Positions 1-7,204 of a stretch of 64,000 nt of DNA are shown here, one piece after another. The notes under the pieces are model-generated. The model saw only the letters and a list, made by a program, of their open reading frames with translations, searched no databases and was not told the DNA's origin. The position numbers and the translations under genes are program-made. The stretch is from positions 1-64,000 of the forward strand of contig NZ_JAAVUV010000007.1 in assembly GCF_018449635.1 (NCBI RefSeq), written 5' to 3'. Each line of letters begins with the position of its first letter. Positions within the stretch are counted from its first letter, which is position 1. Source of the stretch: Caballeronia sp. dw_276. Lineage in GTDB: Bacteria > Pseudomonadota > Gammaproteobacteria > Burkholderiales > Burkholderiaceae.

Positions 1-305
1 ACGTATGAATACAGGTTCTGCCGAATATTATCTTGGTCGCCAAGTACCTTAACTAGGTCAAGGGGGGATGTGTTGTAAAACGACTGGCCCGCTTTTCGAG
101 TTAGAAATGGGTCGGGGTTGATACCAGCTTTAGTTTTAGCCATGGCCTCCGCCAAGACCGCTGCCTTGGTTGGTTCCAAGACGCAATCTAGCCGGCGTAA
201 GACCGTAAAAGGGAGGATGACGCGCCCATACTCGGATTGCTTGTAATCGCCGCGGAGTAGGTCCGCGACCGACCAGATAAAGGAAGAAAGGGCTTGATGG
301 TTCAT
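1..305 (-). CDS. hsdM: Type I restriction-modification DNA methyltransferase HsdM, N-terminal part (cut by window edge)
   Basis: HsdM methylates adenine in the bipartite target of a type I restriction-modification system and works in a complex with HsdS and HsdR. The visible 101 codons start at ATG 305-303, six codons after an in-frame stop at 326-324. They read through the typical HsdM N-terminal helical domain, with SSFIWSVADLLRGDYKQSEY followed by GRVILPFTVLRRLDCVLEPT. The catalytic methyltransferase motifs would lie beyond position 1. No strong ribosome site precedes the ATG. The gene is transcribed leftward out of the window, so hsdS and hsdR are expected further left but cannot be seen. 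Family identity is clear. Whether the full gene is intact is unknown. Confidence 0.9.
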   Translation of the reverse strand, partial: MNHQALSSFIWSVADLLRGDYKQSEYGRVILPFTVLRRLDCVLEPTKAAVLAEAMAKTKAGINPDPFLTRKAGQSFYNTSPLDLVKVLGDQDNIRQNLYSY

Positions 306-477
306 GTGCTCGGATTGTTTGGCCTACGGTATGCTTGGTCGCGCTCATTGGGTCGCGCCACGGTTTGTGAGTCGATTCTACAGCGTTGTTAGGGGCGGAC
401 GGTCAACCGTTCCTGCTTCGGAATAACTTGGGCGAAAGTGGCCGATGGTGCCCCCCCCAAATACACCCTGAACCCAC

Positions 478-1641
478 ATGCCATACCTTCATCAAGACTT
501 CGAACGCGAAAAGCTGTACGAGGAAATCTGGTCCGAGCCGGTTAACAAAGTTTCGAGGAAGTACGACATATCAGATGTGGGACTTCGGAAGATTTGTATA
601 AGCCTAGATGTCCCAGTCCCTCCTCGCGGCTATTGGGAAAAACTCGCAGCCGGTAAGGCAGTGGAAAAACCATCGCTTCCGCCTACCAAAGGAGCGACAA
701 CCCACCGGCGTTCTGTCTTCAAGAACCCACAAGACAATGAGCTGTCTTCGCGCACCCAGACTCGAATCGATGAGGATGCCATTCGTGCGCCGCACGTACC
801 GACCGTCAGCATGCAGACCTCTATCGATGAATGTCTGCCGCTTGTCAAACGGGTTGCGAAGAAGCTCGATAGTAAGCACCGCGACTCGCGAGCATGGCCG
901 TATTGCGACGGTGCCGGACTCATGCGGGTTGCGGTGTCCTCGCAGAACTCCTTGCGCGCGCTTCTCGTGCTGAACATGCTTATCGAGACACTTACGGGCG
1001 CGGGATATACGCTTTCCTCAAGCGGCAAAGAAGGCGAACCGGCCTACGTGACATTGCTTGATAGCAAGCTTACTTTTCGCGTGAGAGAACGAAGCCGCCA
1101 GGAGGATATACCTCTGACTCGGGAACAACTCGCCGAAAACAAACGCGTCGGATATAGCATGAACAAGCAGGCTTGCCTTTATCATCCCACGAACGAACTG
1201 GAAATATCGGCGTTCGAAGTTGGAAGCAACTACGCGGCTGCAACCGCCGTGGACAGTCGAAGCGCCCTAGTCGAGACGAAGATTTGCGGTTTCGTTGGCA
1301 AGCTTCGGCACCTGATTATTCGCAACTCTGTACATGCAGAGATGCGGGTAGAACAACGAGCAATCGCTGCTGCGCAGGAAGCTGAGCGTGCACGGCTTGC
1401 AGCGATTCGCCGTTCTGCAATTGAGCAACTCAAGCGCGTCGAGGAATGGGCGTTGAAGCTCGAGCGAGCGAACCGCCTGCGAACGCTTGCGACTGAATTC
1501 GAGGTCAAGAAACTGAAGTCCTCTGACGATGTCGTCGATGCCACATGGCTAAGACGTGCTGCAGACTGGTTGGACCCAACCGTCGAATGTCGATGGGACG
1601 ACATGGACAACGCCCCACCTGGATATGGCGAATTATGGTGA
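478..1641 (+). CDS. HTH/coiled-coil protein of unknown function, island-borne
   Basis: This 387-residue protein is not recognised as a named family. Residues about 10-55 look like a helix-turn-helix unit (KVSRKYDISDVGLRKIC) followed by a proline-rich PVPPRGYWEKLAAGK segment, a pattern I associate with hypothetical proteins of proteobacterial islands. Residues about 285-345 are rich in Ala, Glu and Arg and should form a long helix or coiled coil. No catalytic motif, signal peptide or membrane segment is visible. It diverges from hsdM at 305 with 172 bases between them, so the two may share a regulatory region. A role as a regulator or accessory of the neighbouring defence genes is only inference. 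Confidence 0.75.
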   Translation: MPYLHQDFEREKLYEEIWSEPVNKVSRKYDISDVGLRKICISLDVPVPPRGYWEKLAAGKAVEKPSLPPTKGATTHRRSVFKNPQDNELSSRTQTRIDEDAIRAPHVPTVSMQTSIDECLPLVKRVAKKLDSKHRDSRAWPYCDGAGLMRVAVSSQNSLRALLVLNMLIETLTGAGYTLSSSGKEGEPAYVTLLDSKLTFRVRERSRQEDIPLTREQLAENKRVGYSMNKQACLYHPTNELEISAFEVGSNYAAATAVDSRSALVETKICGFVGKLRHLIIRNSVHAEMRVEQRAIAAAQEAERARLAAIRRSAIEQLKRVEEWALKLERANRLRTLATEFEVKKLKSSDDVVDATWLRRAADWLDPTVECRWDDMDNAPPGYGELW

Positions 1642-2355
1642 TTGGCAGTCGACGGCAGAGCATGCGCAGAAGCCTCGAAGATGCGGAGTGAACGGCGCTC
1701 ACTCGGAATACTTTTGAAGGCGGATATGTTGACCCTTACAAAGGCGGTGCTGGGGCGACCGGCGTTGCTTCAGAAAATGGCACGCGTTGAACATAAAAGG
1801 CCTCTTAAAGACGGCCTCTTCGTGTGCATGTCGCTAAGCAACGGCTCAAAATAGTGTTCGTCAATGGTTGCTAGTTCTGACAAGCGCCGGAGCGTCTGCC
1901 GCTTCTCCAATACATGATGGAATTAGCATGTTCTCGTATCGGCTATGAAAGGCTTGGCTCACTCAGGCTACGCGCAAATGCAAATGACAGGCGTGAGCTT
2001 CGCGATACCAGTGTTTTCGTCAACAGATGCGTCCGCCGCGGTCCGGCCGTCCCGGAGCGCACTGGCTAGCACAGCGTTGCTTCCTATATCGCGCAGCGCG
2101 ATGGCACGGCTGCCATGTTTCGAGCGCGCCGACTTCCCGGGGCAACACTTCGTGCACCGGCTCAGATATCTTTTTGAAAAAGCTCCCATGCACGCAAATT
2201 GGGATATCGCTCAGTCACTTGGTCGAATAGACTTGAAAAACTCAAAAAATCACTGCATGAATACCGCTATCCGTCCGTCGCGACGGCGATAGTTGGAAGC
2301 TCGTGATAACCCGCAGTCTCGTTGCATAACCCATAAATCGATAACAGGATTCAGC
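1642..2355. other. Gene-poor stretch between the HTH protein and the DUF262 fragment
   Basis: I see no convincing gene in these 714 bases. Several short open frames exist, the longest being 1945-2292 on the plus strand, but their translations show no recognisable domain and the frame lacks a good ribosome site. A GC-rich inverted pair (AGGCC and GGCCT around 1798-1818) followed by CTCTTCG could be a weak terminator for the upstream gene. The stretch is best read as island spacer or decayed sequence. Confidence 0.5.
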
Positions 2356-2427
2356 GTGAGCAAGCAGACCATCGAAACGTTTTTTGCGGGAAAAAATCTT
2401 GTCGTACCGAGCTATCAGCGTGATTAA
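2356..2427 (+). pseudogene. DUF262-type protein, 5' fragment only
   Basis: A GTG start at 2356 opens a frame reading SKQTIETFFAGKNLVVPSYQ then R-D-stop. The start, the TIE-FF-GK spacing and the VPSYQRD motif match the N-terminus of DUF262 proteins (the GmrS half of GmrSD-like type IV restriction enzymes and relatives), where this motif is normally followed by about 500 residues. Here the frame hits TAA at 2425-2427, exactly where the opposing hipA remnant begins. Only 23 codons survive. Its short length makes the family call tentative, but the motif position directly after the start codon is what is expected of the family. Confidence 0.55.
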
Positions 2428-3355
2428 ACAACTCCTCTGCGTCTGACTTCGTCACCTTTGCGACGCAGAACGCATATATCGCTCTAACGATGTCACCGTA
2501 GCTACAATGCCGCGAGCTCATCTCGTCGCACCCCACGAGCGTCAACGCGCTCGCATAGGGGATGCGATAAACCTCCCATCCTGCTTGGGTCTTGGCTTCG
2601 GGGCACTCTGGGTAATAAATCCACCGTGCGTCGTAGCGGCGGCTGAGCATCACGTGGTGCCGGTCAAGCACATGCCGTAGCGGCCCGTTTCGGTCGCCGA
2701 TTTCGAGAAGCATGACCAGAGCGGCGCTGAGTCCCGCCCGCGTAGCGAGCCGCTGGGTTGCCCATTCGATAGCGGCACACTCAGCCGGTCGTCGACGCTC
2801 GGGAATTTTGCAACCCATTCCACCCCGTCCCTGTCGCGGACGGCCGCTTTCGGCCTAGCCCCGCCAAGGCTCGCACCGCAATCGAAAATGCTCCGAAGGT
2901 CGCTCGGGACGCGCTGACCACGTTCTATTAGTGCGGCTGCTTCGGCTAACCCCGGCAGACTGCCCAGGTCAGCGGGCTCGGTCAGCTCGAGCGGGGCGAT
3001 AGCAGGTCTGAAATCCAAAGCGCCGGCGCGGTCGTGGCCCGAATGCAGAAGATATTCAGACTCTGAGAGCCCGTTGAGGGGCGCGTTAAGTATGTTCTCG
3101 ATGACTCGGCGTCCCCAAGCGTCCGGCATGGCATCTCGGATGCTGCCGAACTGCGGCAAGAAATTGGGGGGTGGAGCACCTTTCCGGCGATGCTGGTAGC
3201 GTATCTGAGTGATAGGGCGACGGGGTCGACATCGAACGCATCTTCGCGTTCAAGATAGCTGGCCGCAACGCGGATATCGCAGCAAATTTTATTGCATTGC
3301 AGCATCCTCTTGCCGCGGCGCCCGCAAACTGACTATGCACTGTCGTGCGCAGCAT
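2428..3355 (-). pseudogene. hipA: HipA-type kinase toxin remnant, frameshifted and 3'-truncated
   Basis: Reading right to left, pieces of a HipA-family serine/threonine kinase appear in different frames. LRTTVHSQFAG starts at 3355. YLEREDAFDVDPVAL with GKVLHPP lies around 3270-3170. FGSIRDAMPDAWGRR with SLGGARPKA and EWVAKFP lies about 3150-2810. AAIEWATQRLATRAG and ALTLVGCDEMSSRH follow in a further frame to about 2428. At least three frameshifts are needed. Homology stops after AEELF at the junction with the DUF262 fragment, so the catalytic Asp and metal-binding region is gone. The ATG at 3355 overlaps the upstream gene's TAA as TAATG, showing it was once the translationally coupled last cistron of the operon. 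It cannot make a working toxin. Confidence 0.85.
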
Positions 3356-3633
3356 TACTTACTTCCGACGACTCTGTGAACGCGCGCCGCAAGCGCCACT
3401 GCTTCGGCTGGCGACATCGGCAGCGGCTCGAGCGGTGCTATTTTCAAGACCCACTCGGCGAGCTGGTTCACAAGCGAGGCATCCTCCGCATTCAGCCGGA
3501 GCAGCGCCAACGACTGCTCTAACAATTCTGACTGCGGAGAACAGCAATAAATCGCGTCAAACGCGGCACGTACGCGCGTAGACTCGGTCAGCTCGACATT
3601 CTGAGCGTCAGCAATCAAATTCTCGTATCGCAC
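3355..3633 (-). CDS. Small protein of unknown function, cognate position to hipA, paralogue of the 154-residue protein at 7,205
   Basis: This 92-residue protein is not a recognised family. GTG 3633 is chosen because GGAG at 3639-3642 sits five bases upstream; a TTG at 3672 is an in-frame alternative. The pattern DAQN-x(3)-L-x(3)-TRVR-x-A-x(3)-IYCC is repeated in the operon protein at 7205-7669, and both end with a P-x-S-x-A...LA-R-V/I tail, so they look like paralogues. Its TAA overlaps the ATG of the hipA remnant by one base, the place where HipB antitoxins often sit. It has no HTH, so calling it an antitoxin would be speculation. Confidence 0.7.
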   Translation of the reverse strand: MRYENLIADAQNVELTESTRVRAAFDAIYCCSPQSELLEQSLALLRLNAEDASLVNQLAEWVLKIAPLEPLPMSPAEAVALAARVHRVVGSK

Positions 3634-3658
3634 ATTAGCTCCGGGTCGTCTTGAGTTC

Positions 3659-3811
3659 TTAGGGGGCGCCAATCACACGTCCTGCAAACCAGGAGTCAAC
3701 CGATGCGACAGGCGGCGTATGTTTCCACGGTAGCGACTCACACAGCCTCGTCGTTGGAACAAAAGCCAGCTGCGGGTACGGCGTGAGCACATCCTCGAGC
3801 AATGCGCACAT
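3659..3811 (-). CDS. 50-residue protein of unknown function
   Basis: A 51-codon frame runs from ATG 3811-3809 to TAA 3661-3659. Its composition is protein-like: CALLEDVLTPYPQLAFVPTT, then ESLPWKHTPPVASVDSWFAG and RVIGAP. Frame choice matters, because the competing frame over the same bases (3673-3885) is rich in Arg and Cys and unconvincing. It fits the 34-base gap between its neighbours' coding frames and the operon's packed spacing, ending 26 bases before the GTG of the next gene. No family is recognised. No strong ribosome site is seen, so translation could depend on coupling to the upstream gene. Confidence 0.55.
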   Translation of the reverse strand: MCALLEDVLTPYPQLAFVPTTRLCESLPWKHTPPVASVDSWFAGRVIGAP

Positions 3812-3844
3812 GGATGTTCGTTCAATCCCACCCGTGCAAAGTCG

Positions 3845-4429
3845 TCATCCAGCACGGATGACGCTTCGCAGTACCTTGCACGCAATTCCGATAACGTTAT
3901 CGTCCACGGCGTAACGGACGCTTTCAGTGTCTATCCGCGGAAAGTCTGCGGATACTATGCTGGCAATCGCTGCTCCGTTGTGCGCAAAGACATCGAAACG
4001 TGCGAGGGGCTGAACGTCGCTGCCTATCTTATGACCAACAAATACCGGGAAATAGTCGCCGAGTGGTTGGGGCACGCTGCACTTGTCGGCGCTCATCTCA
4101 AGCAACTTGGCGACATCTTTAAAATGCGGGAAGCGTGCTCCGTCGCGCAGTAAGACGCTGCCTTCAAGTTCGCATATGACAACAAGGGGAGCGAGGTCGC
4201 CGTTGAATTCGCCGTCGTAGACCGCGACAGTAATGATGTCCCCGTGCGACGTCATCTGGTTCTTCTCTGCGGCGGACGGGTCCAGGTCGGCAGGTGCGGG
4301 GTAGTGCTTTAGCATCGCGGCAGCAAGGCGGCGCAGTGTGTCCGCATCGATGGGGGCACCCGCTGCCGGTTCCCTCAACAGCTCCTGCGTGCGCAGCACG
4401 GCCTGTATGCGCTCATACGGTACGGTCAT
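3845..4429 (-). CDS. BPSL0761-like N-terminus fused to operon-specific C-terminal module
   Basis: This is a 194-residue protein starting at ATG 4429, with GGAGG six bases upstream. Residues 1-50 (VPYERIQAVLRTQELLRE ... LRRLAAAMLKHYP) resemble the small BPSL0761-type proteins of Burkholderia, which have no known function. The C-terminal end (RIDTESVRYAVDDNVIGIAC then KVLRSVIRAG) matches the ends of the proteins at 4413-4670 and 6358-6789, and more weakly the middle of the 419-residue protein. It overlaps the upstream gene by 17 bases. It has no signal peptide, membrane segment or enzyme motif. A shared partner-binding role for the C-terminal module is inference. Confidence 0.75.
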   Translation of the reverse strand: MTVPYERIQAVLRTQELLREPAAGAPIDADTLRRLAAAMLKHYPAPADLDPSAAEKNQMTSHGDIITVAVYDGEFNGDLAPLVVICELEGSVLLRDGARFPHFKDVAKLLEMSADKCSVPQPLGDYFPVFVGHKIGSDVQPLARFDVFAHNGAAIASIVSADFPRIDTESVRYAVDDNVIGIACKVLRSVIRAG

Positions 4430-4670
4430 GTGCAGCCTCCAGCACTTTGATGGCAACGGCGACGATGTCATCCGTCATTCGAACGAGAATGGGCTCGAAG
4501 TCGATTCGCGGTCGCGTGCTATGCACTCCCCGATTTCGAGCCTTCGCGACCAGTTGCTGCGCGAGGTCGTCACATGCGTCCCATCGCAGGTAGCGCTCAT
4601 CGTCCTTCTGCCCAACGATAAGCTTGCCGTCAATGACCCGGCGGTTCCTTGTCTTCAGTCTGGGACGCAA
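4413..4670 (-). CDS. Small protein carrying the repeated DD-IV-x-IA-KVL module
   Basis: The frame encodes LIVGQKDDERYLRWDACDDL, an ARNRGVHSTRPRIDFEPI segment and ends TDDIVAVAIKVLEAAHDRTV. The end is the same module seen at the C-termini of the proteins at 3845-4429 and 6358-6789. The start is uncertain: there is no ATG or GTG at a sensible place. TTG 4670 (85 residues) lies inside the upstream gene, and a rare ATT at 4634, just past an AAGGA, is the other candidate. It overlaps the 419-residue gene upstream and the 194-residue gene downstream. No family recognised. Confidence 0.6.
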   Translation of the reverse strand: MRPRLKTRNRRVIDGKLIVGQKDDERYLRWDACDDLAQQLVAKARNRGVHSTRPRIDFEPILVRMTDDIVAVAIKVLEAAHDRTV

Positions 4671-5889
4671 GCCACACCGTTGCCTCGACGTGTTTCTTCT
4701 CTTTGTAAGCCAGCACGTCGACTCTCCGAACGAATCGTGCTTTGCCGCCACGGTGATGCAATGGCAGCAATCCGGAATTGATAAGTTCAACGACGTGCTG
4801 CCGCGACACGCAGAGAATCACAGCCGCCTGTTTCGTCGACACGAGTTCGTCAGTCGCCGCTGCGCTCTCATGCGACGGTGACCGCATGTTTTGTGGAATA
4901 TCTGCAAGCAGAATAGTGCTCGCTTTCAGATTCGCGATAACTCGCTTCGCTAGGCTAATCAGGCTCATGTCCTTCCCAGCATGAACCGCCTTCGACCTGA
5001 GCGTCGTCTCAGGCGCCGCGGCAACACGAGTACGGATGACCTCGCCATCCACAGAAATATTCACACGGGCTTCTGAAATTGCTGACGGTTGACCGGCCGT
5101 CTGACGTTCAACGAACAAGGTAAATTCCCGCACATTCTGATATGGGCCGAGCGGCCACTCGTACCCATGTGTGTGAAGCGCTTCCGACGCCCGCTCCCAC
5201 AATGGCCGCCGAGGGTCAATCTCGGCCGTCGCTGTGTACAGCGGTTGAAGCTCCTTCGGTTCACGGTCGTGTTCGCCCTGGTACATCGTCACGGTCGTGC
5301 GAGACCACTCCGCCGCCCATGCGGCGGCTACCGTTTGCACACGCTTGAAATCAATGTCATCGTCTAGCATTTCAAAAGGAATTTGGTCACCAAGGCTCCC
5401 GAGTGGCGACTTCAAAAAGTCGAGGCGGCTAGTCGCCGGCGCGGGCGCGATGATTCGGCATATTGCCTGCAATCGCTTTTGAATGCGTGATGGTTCTACC
5501 AGCTGTGCCGGGAAATACTGCGTTTCGTCGACTTCCATTGCGAAGACGCTCCCGTCCGCGAGCATTTCGTCCAAACAGCGTTTGGTTACGCCAAGACGTT
5601 GCCGGAAATCAGTTTCTGAAAGCAATTCGCCATTTGTAATCATCGCGCGACGAGAGTCGAGGGCTTGCTGCGACAGATACTCGCGTAGGGCATCACCGCC
5701 GACGTCTTCGCCAGCTTCCACGTACGCTGCAAGCACGATTTGTTCGATGCGGGCAATCACGTCGTCCGGCATCGACGCAACGCGTCCCCGTTCGGTTGTC
5801 GGCAGCCGGAAATTGTTTGCAGCGATTTTTCGAACAAGACGTGCAGCGACATACTGTGGGACGTCGTACAGCGCATCTATGCGCTGCAT
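4630..5889 (-). CDS. Three-part protein: DUF2384-like N-terminus, repeated operon module, C-terminal HTH_17 DNA-binding domain
   Basis: This 419-residue protein probably starts at ATG 5889, preceded by GGAG at seven bases; ATG 5934 is an alternative without a ribosome site. Residues about 90-195 contain a FRQRLGVTKRCLDEML ... YFPAQLVEPSR ... FLKSPLGSLGDQIPFEML arrangement, reminiscent of Burkholderia proteins related to the MbcA/ParS/Xre antitoxin group. Residues about 200-322 carry the W-x-RA-x(2)-AL ... GPY ... FT-x-FVE module shared with the 143-residue protein at 6358. Residues about 347-397 (STKQAAVILCVSRQHVVELI, then GGKARFVRRVDVLAYKEKK) form an excisionase/MerR-like HTH_17 domain, which should bind DNA. 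It may be a natural fusion of two or three operon genes. A regulatory or antitoxin-like role is plausible but unproven. Confidence 0.8.
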   Translation of the reverse strand: MQRIDALYDVPQYVAARLVRKIAANNFRLPTTERGRVASMPDDVIARIEQIVLAAYVEAGEDVGGDALREYLSQQALDSRRAMITNGELLSETDFRQRLGVTKRCLDEMLADGSVFAMEVDETQYFPAQLVEPSRIQKRLQAICRIIAPAPATSRLDFLKSPLGSLGDQIPFEMLDDDIDFKRVQTVAAAWAAEWSRTTVTMYQGEHDREPKELQPLYTATAEIDPRRPLWERASEALHTHGYEWPLGPYQNVREFTLFVERQTAGQPSAISEARVNISVDGEVIRTRVAAAPETTLRSKAVHAGKDMSLISLAKRVIANLKASTILLADIPQNMRSPSHESAAATDELVSTKQAAVILCVSRQHVVELINSGLLPLHHRGGKARFVRRVDVLAYKEKKHVEATVWLASQTEDKEPPGH

Positions 5890-5941
5890 GGCGATGCTCC
5901 AGCCGCCTTCATGTAATGAAGAGTGATGTGACATCGCGTTG

Positions 5942-6205
5942 TTACGTTGCCAGCAAAATCACAGGGACGCTTTCGTAAGTCACGTTCTCACAGTCGTACC
6001 TGAGCGCACGATGAGGTTTTCCGGGGTACAAGGCCTCATACGGTCGGCCCTTACTCGAGCCTCGCTCGCGCGTCCACGTTGTCTCGCCTGAGCGGACCGA
6101 GTGGACCGTTTGAGCATCTTCTTCAATTACATCCCCGGGGAGGAGCATCAGGGTGGCATCCGGGTCTTGATTCAGCAAAAGAGCCATCAATTCTCGTACC
6201 TTCAT
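5942..6205 (-). CDS. 87-residue protein of unknown function (MKVRELM family)
   Basis: ATG 6205 is chosen because AAGGAG lies eight bases upstream and related island proteins begin with M-K-V-x-E-L-x-x-L-L. The protein reads KVRELMALLLNQDPDATLML then LPGDVIEED, with a basic, Tyr-containing C-terminal half (EALYPGKPHRALRYDCENVT). An in-frame ATG at 6361 overlaps the upstream stop as ATGA and would add 52 residues including a hydrophobic stretch (WLLLAVPLSAGIVG). Both the coupled start and the Shine-Dalgarno start could be used. No domain of known function is visible. Confidence 0.7.
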   Translation of the reverse strand: MKVRELMALLLNQDPDATLMLLPGDVIEEDAQTVHSVRSGETTWTRERGSSKGRPYEALYPGKPHRALRYDCENVTYESVPVILLAT

Positions 6206-6357
6206 TGCGTGTCTCTCCTTCAGGGCTTCAGATTGATGAAGGTGTTCGCCGTCGCGTCCGCGAAGAAGTCGGCGCGCGACATGTCCGACGATACCTGCGC
6301 TCAATGGAACGGCAAGTAATAACCACTTTTCCCGAAGCATCCGTGAAAGAAAAAGCG

Positions 6358-6789
6358 TCATGAGGCGGCCCGGAGAATTGCACGCGTTATCTCAACAACG
6401 TCATCGCCAATGCAAAAGCGGACAACCCTCGAATCGACGCACGAGCGCATGCCTTGGATGCCTGCGTGCGCCACGTTCTGTTCGCATGTGACGTCGACCC
6501 GATAAGTCGCCAGGACATGCGTGTCGGCGATTGCATCGGGTCGCGTTTCGTGGACAAAAACCGTAAAGCGATTCGCAACAGGGTACGGGCCGCGCGGTGA
6601 AGGTGTAGCAAGAGCATCCAAAGCGCGCTGCCATGGAGAACCGCCAGGTTCAATGGTTGTTCCCTCGCAAGCAATGAATAGGCTGTCGCCCGCGCAATCG
6701 CCCAAATACACAATGATGTCGGTCTGCAAACTCGTAGCAGGGCCGCCTGGCGACGGCAGCTCCTTAGTTGTCTCATCTGGCTCGCTCAT
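6358..6789 (-). CDS. Protein consisting mainly of the repeated operon module
   Basis: This 143-residue protein starts at ATG 6789; a TTG at 6810 is possible. Its core (WQRALDALATPSPRGPYPVA, then NRFTVFVHETRPD) aligns by eye with the middle domain of the 419-residue protein (WERASEALHTHGYEW, GPYQNVREFTLFVERQT). Its end (VDSRVVRFCIGDDVVEITRA then ILRAAS) matches the ends of the 85- and 194-residue proteins. It overlaps the DUF6088 gene by 17 bases, so translation is probably coupled. No HTH, signal or catalytic motif is seen. It may bind the same partner as its paralogues; function unknown. Confidence 0.75.
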   Translation of the reverse strand: MSEPDETTKELPSPGGPATSLQTDIIVYLGDCAGDSLFIACEGTTIEPGGSPWQRALDALATPSPRGPYPVANRFTVFVHETRPDAIADTHVLATYRVDVTCEQNVAHAGIQGMRSCVDSRVVRFCIGDDVVEITRAILRAAS

Positions 6790-7201
6790 AAATGACTCGC
6801 TTGCTCCCAACCTGGATTTTGCGCGTGATACGGCGTTGCCCTGTGGTTACCACTGCCACCATTGGTATCTGCGTCGACCGCCCAGCGTTGTATTCTGCAG
6901 CTAGCATTCCGAAACCAACGGAAATACCAAGCTTTGCAAAAGCTTCCGCAGCTATCGACTCGAAAGTGGCAGCCGGCATGAGCGTCGCTGTAAACTTATT
7001 TATCTTCGTTTTCGCATAGATGCCATGCCCGATTCGTACCAGCATCCTCGTGGCGACCAGTGTGGCGAGCACTCGGGTTAGCTGCGAACGCCCTCCCAGC
7101 TTCGTTAGCTCTGACCGCAAAATAACGACCCCTGAGCGACGGCGAATTGAACGCATTACTCGGTCTTCGAGTCGGGCCTTTTTCCTTGCCCTCGTGCTCA
7201 T
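6773..7201 (-). CDS. DUF6088 / AbiEi-like winged-helix protein
   Basis: This 142-residue protein has the layout of DUF6088, which resembles the antitoxin AbiEi of type IV toxin-antitoxin systems. It has a basic N-terminus, then a winged-helix stretch (RRRSGVVILRSELTKLGGRS, QLTRVLATLV, RIGHGIYAKTK) at about residues 18-66. A later part contains AAEYNAGRSTQIPMVAVVTT, the family's NAG-TQIP signature, and a basic C-terminus. The usual AbiEii nucleotidyltransferase is not next to it. It begins four bases after the upstream stop and overlaps the downstream gene. DNA binding is likely from the fold. Its part in an antitoxin or operon-repressor role is inference. Confidence 0.8.
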   Translation of the reverse strand: MSTRARKKARLEDRVMRSIRRRSGVVILRSELTKLGGRSQLTRVLATLVATRMLVRIGHGIYAKTKINKFTATLMPAATFESIAAEAFAKLGISVGFGMLAAEYNAGRSTQIPMVAVVTTGQRRITRKIQVGSKRVIYERAR

Positions 7202-7204
7202 CAG

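Noticed and set aside
136..348. 70-residue minus-strand open frame at the left edge
   Set aside because: It overlaps the hsdM start in a different frame and its translation is Arg/Pro/Gly-rich without any domain; the HsdM reading over the same bases is clear.
1945..2292. 115-residue plus-strand open frame
   Set aside because: No ribosome site, no recognisable motif, and equally long frames occur on the other strand.
3673..3885. 70-residue minus-strand frame between operon genes
   Set aside because: Its Arg/Cys-rich translation looks random; the 50-residue frame at 3659-3811 over the same bases is far more protein-like.
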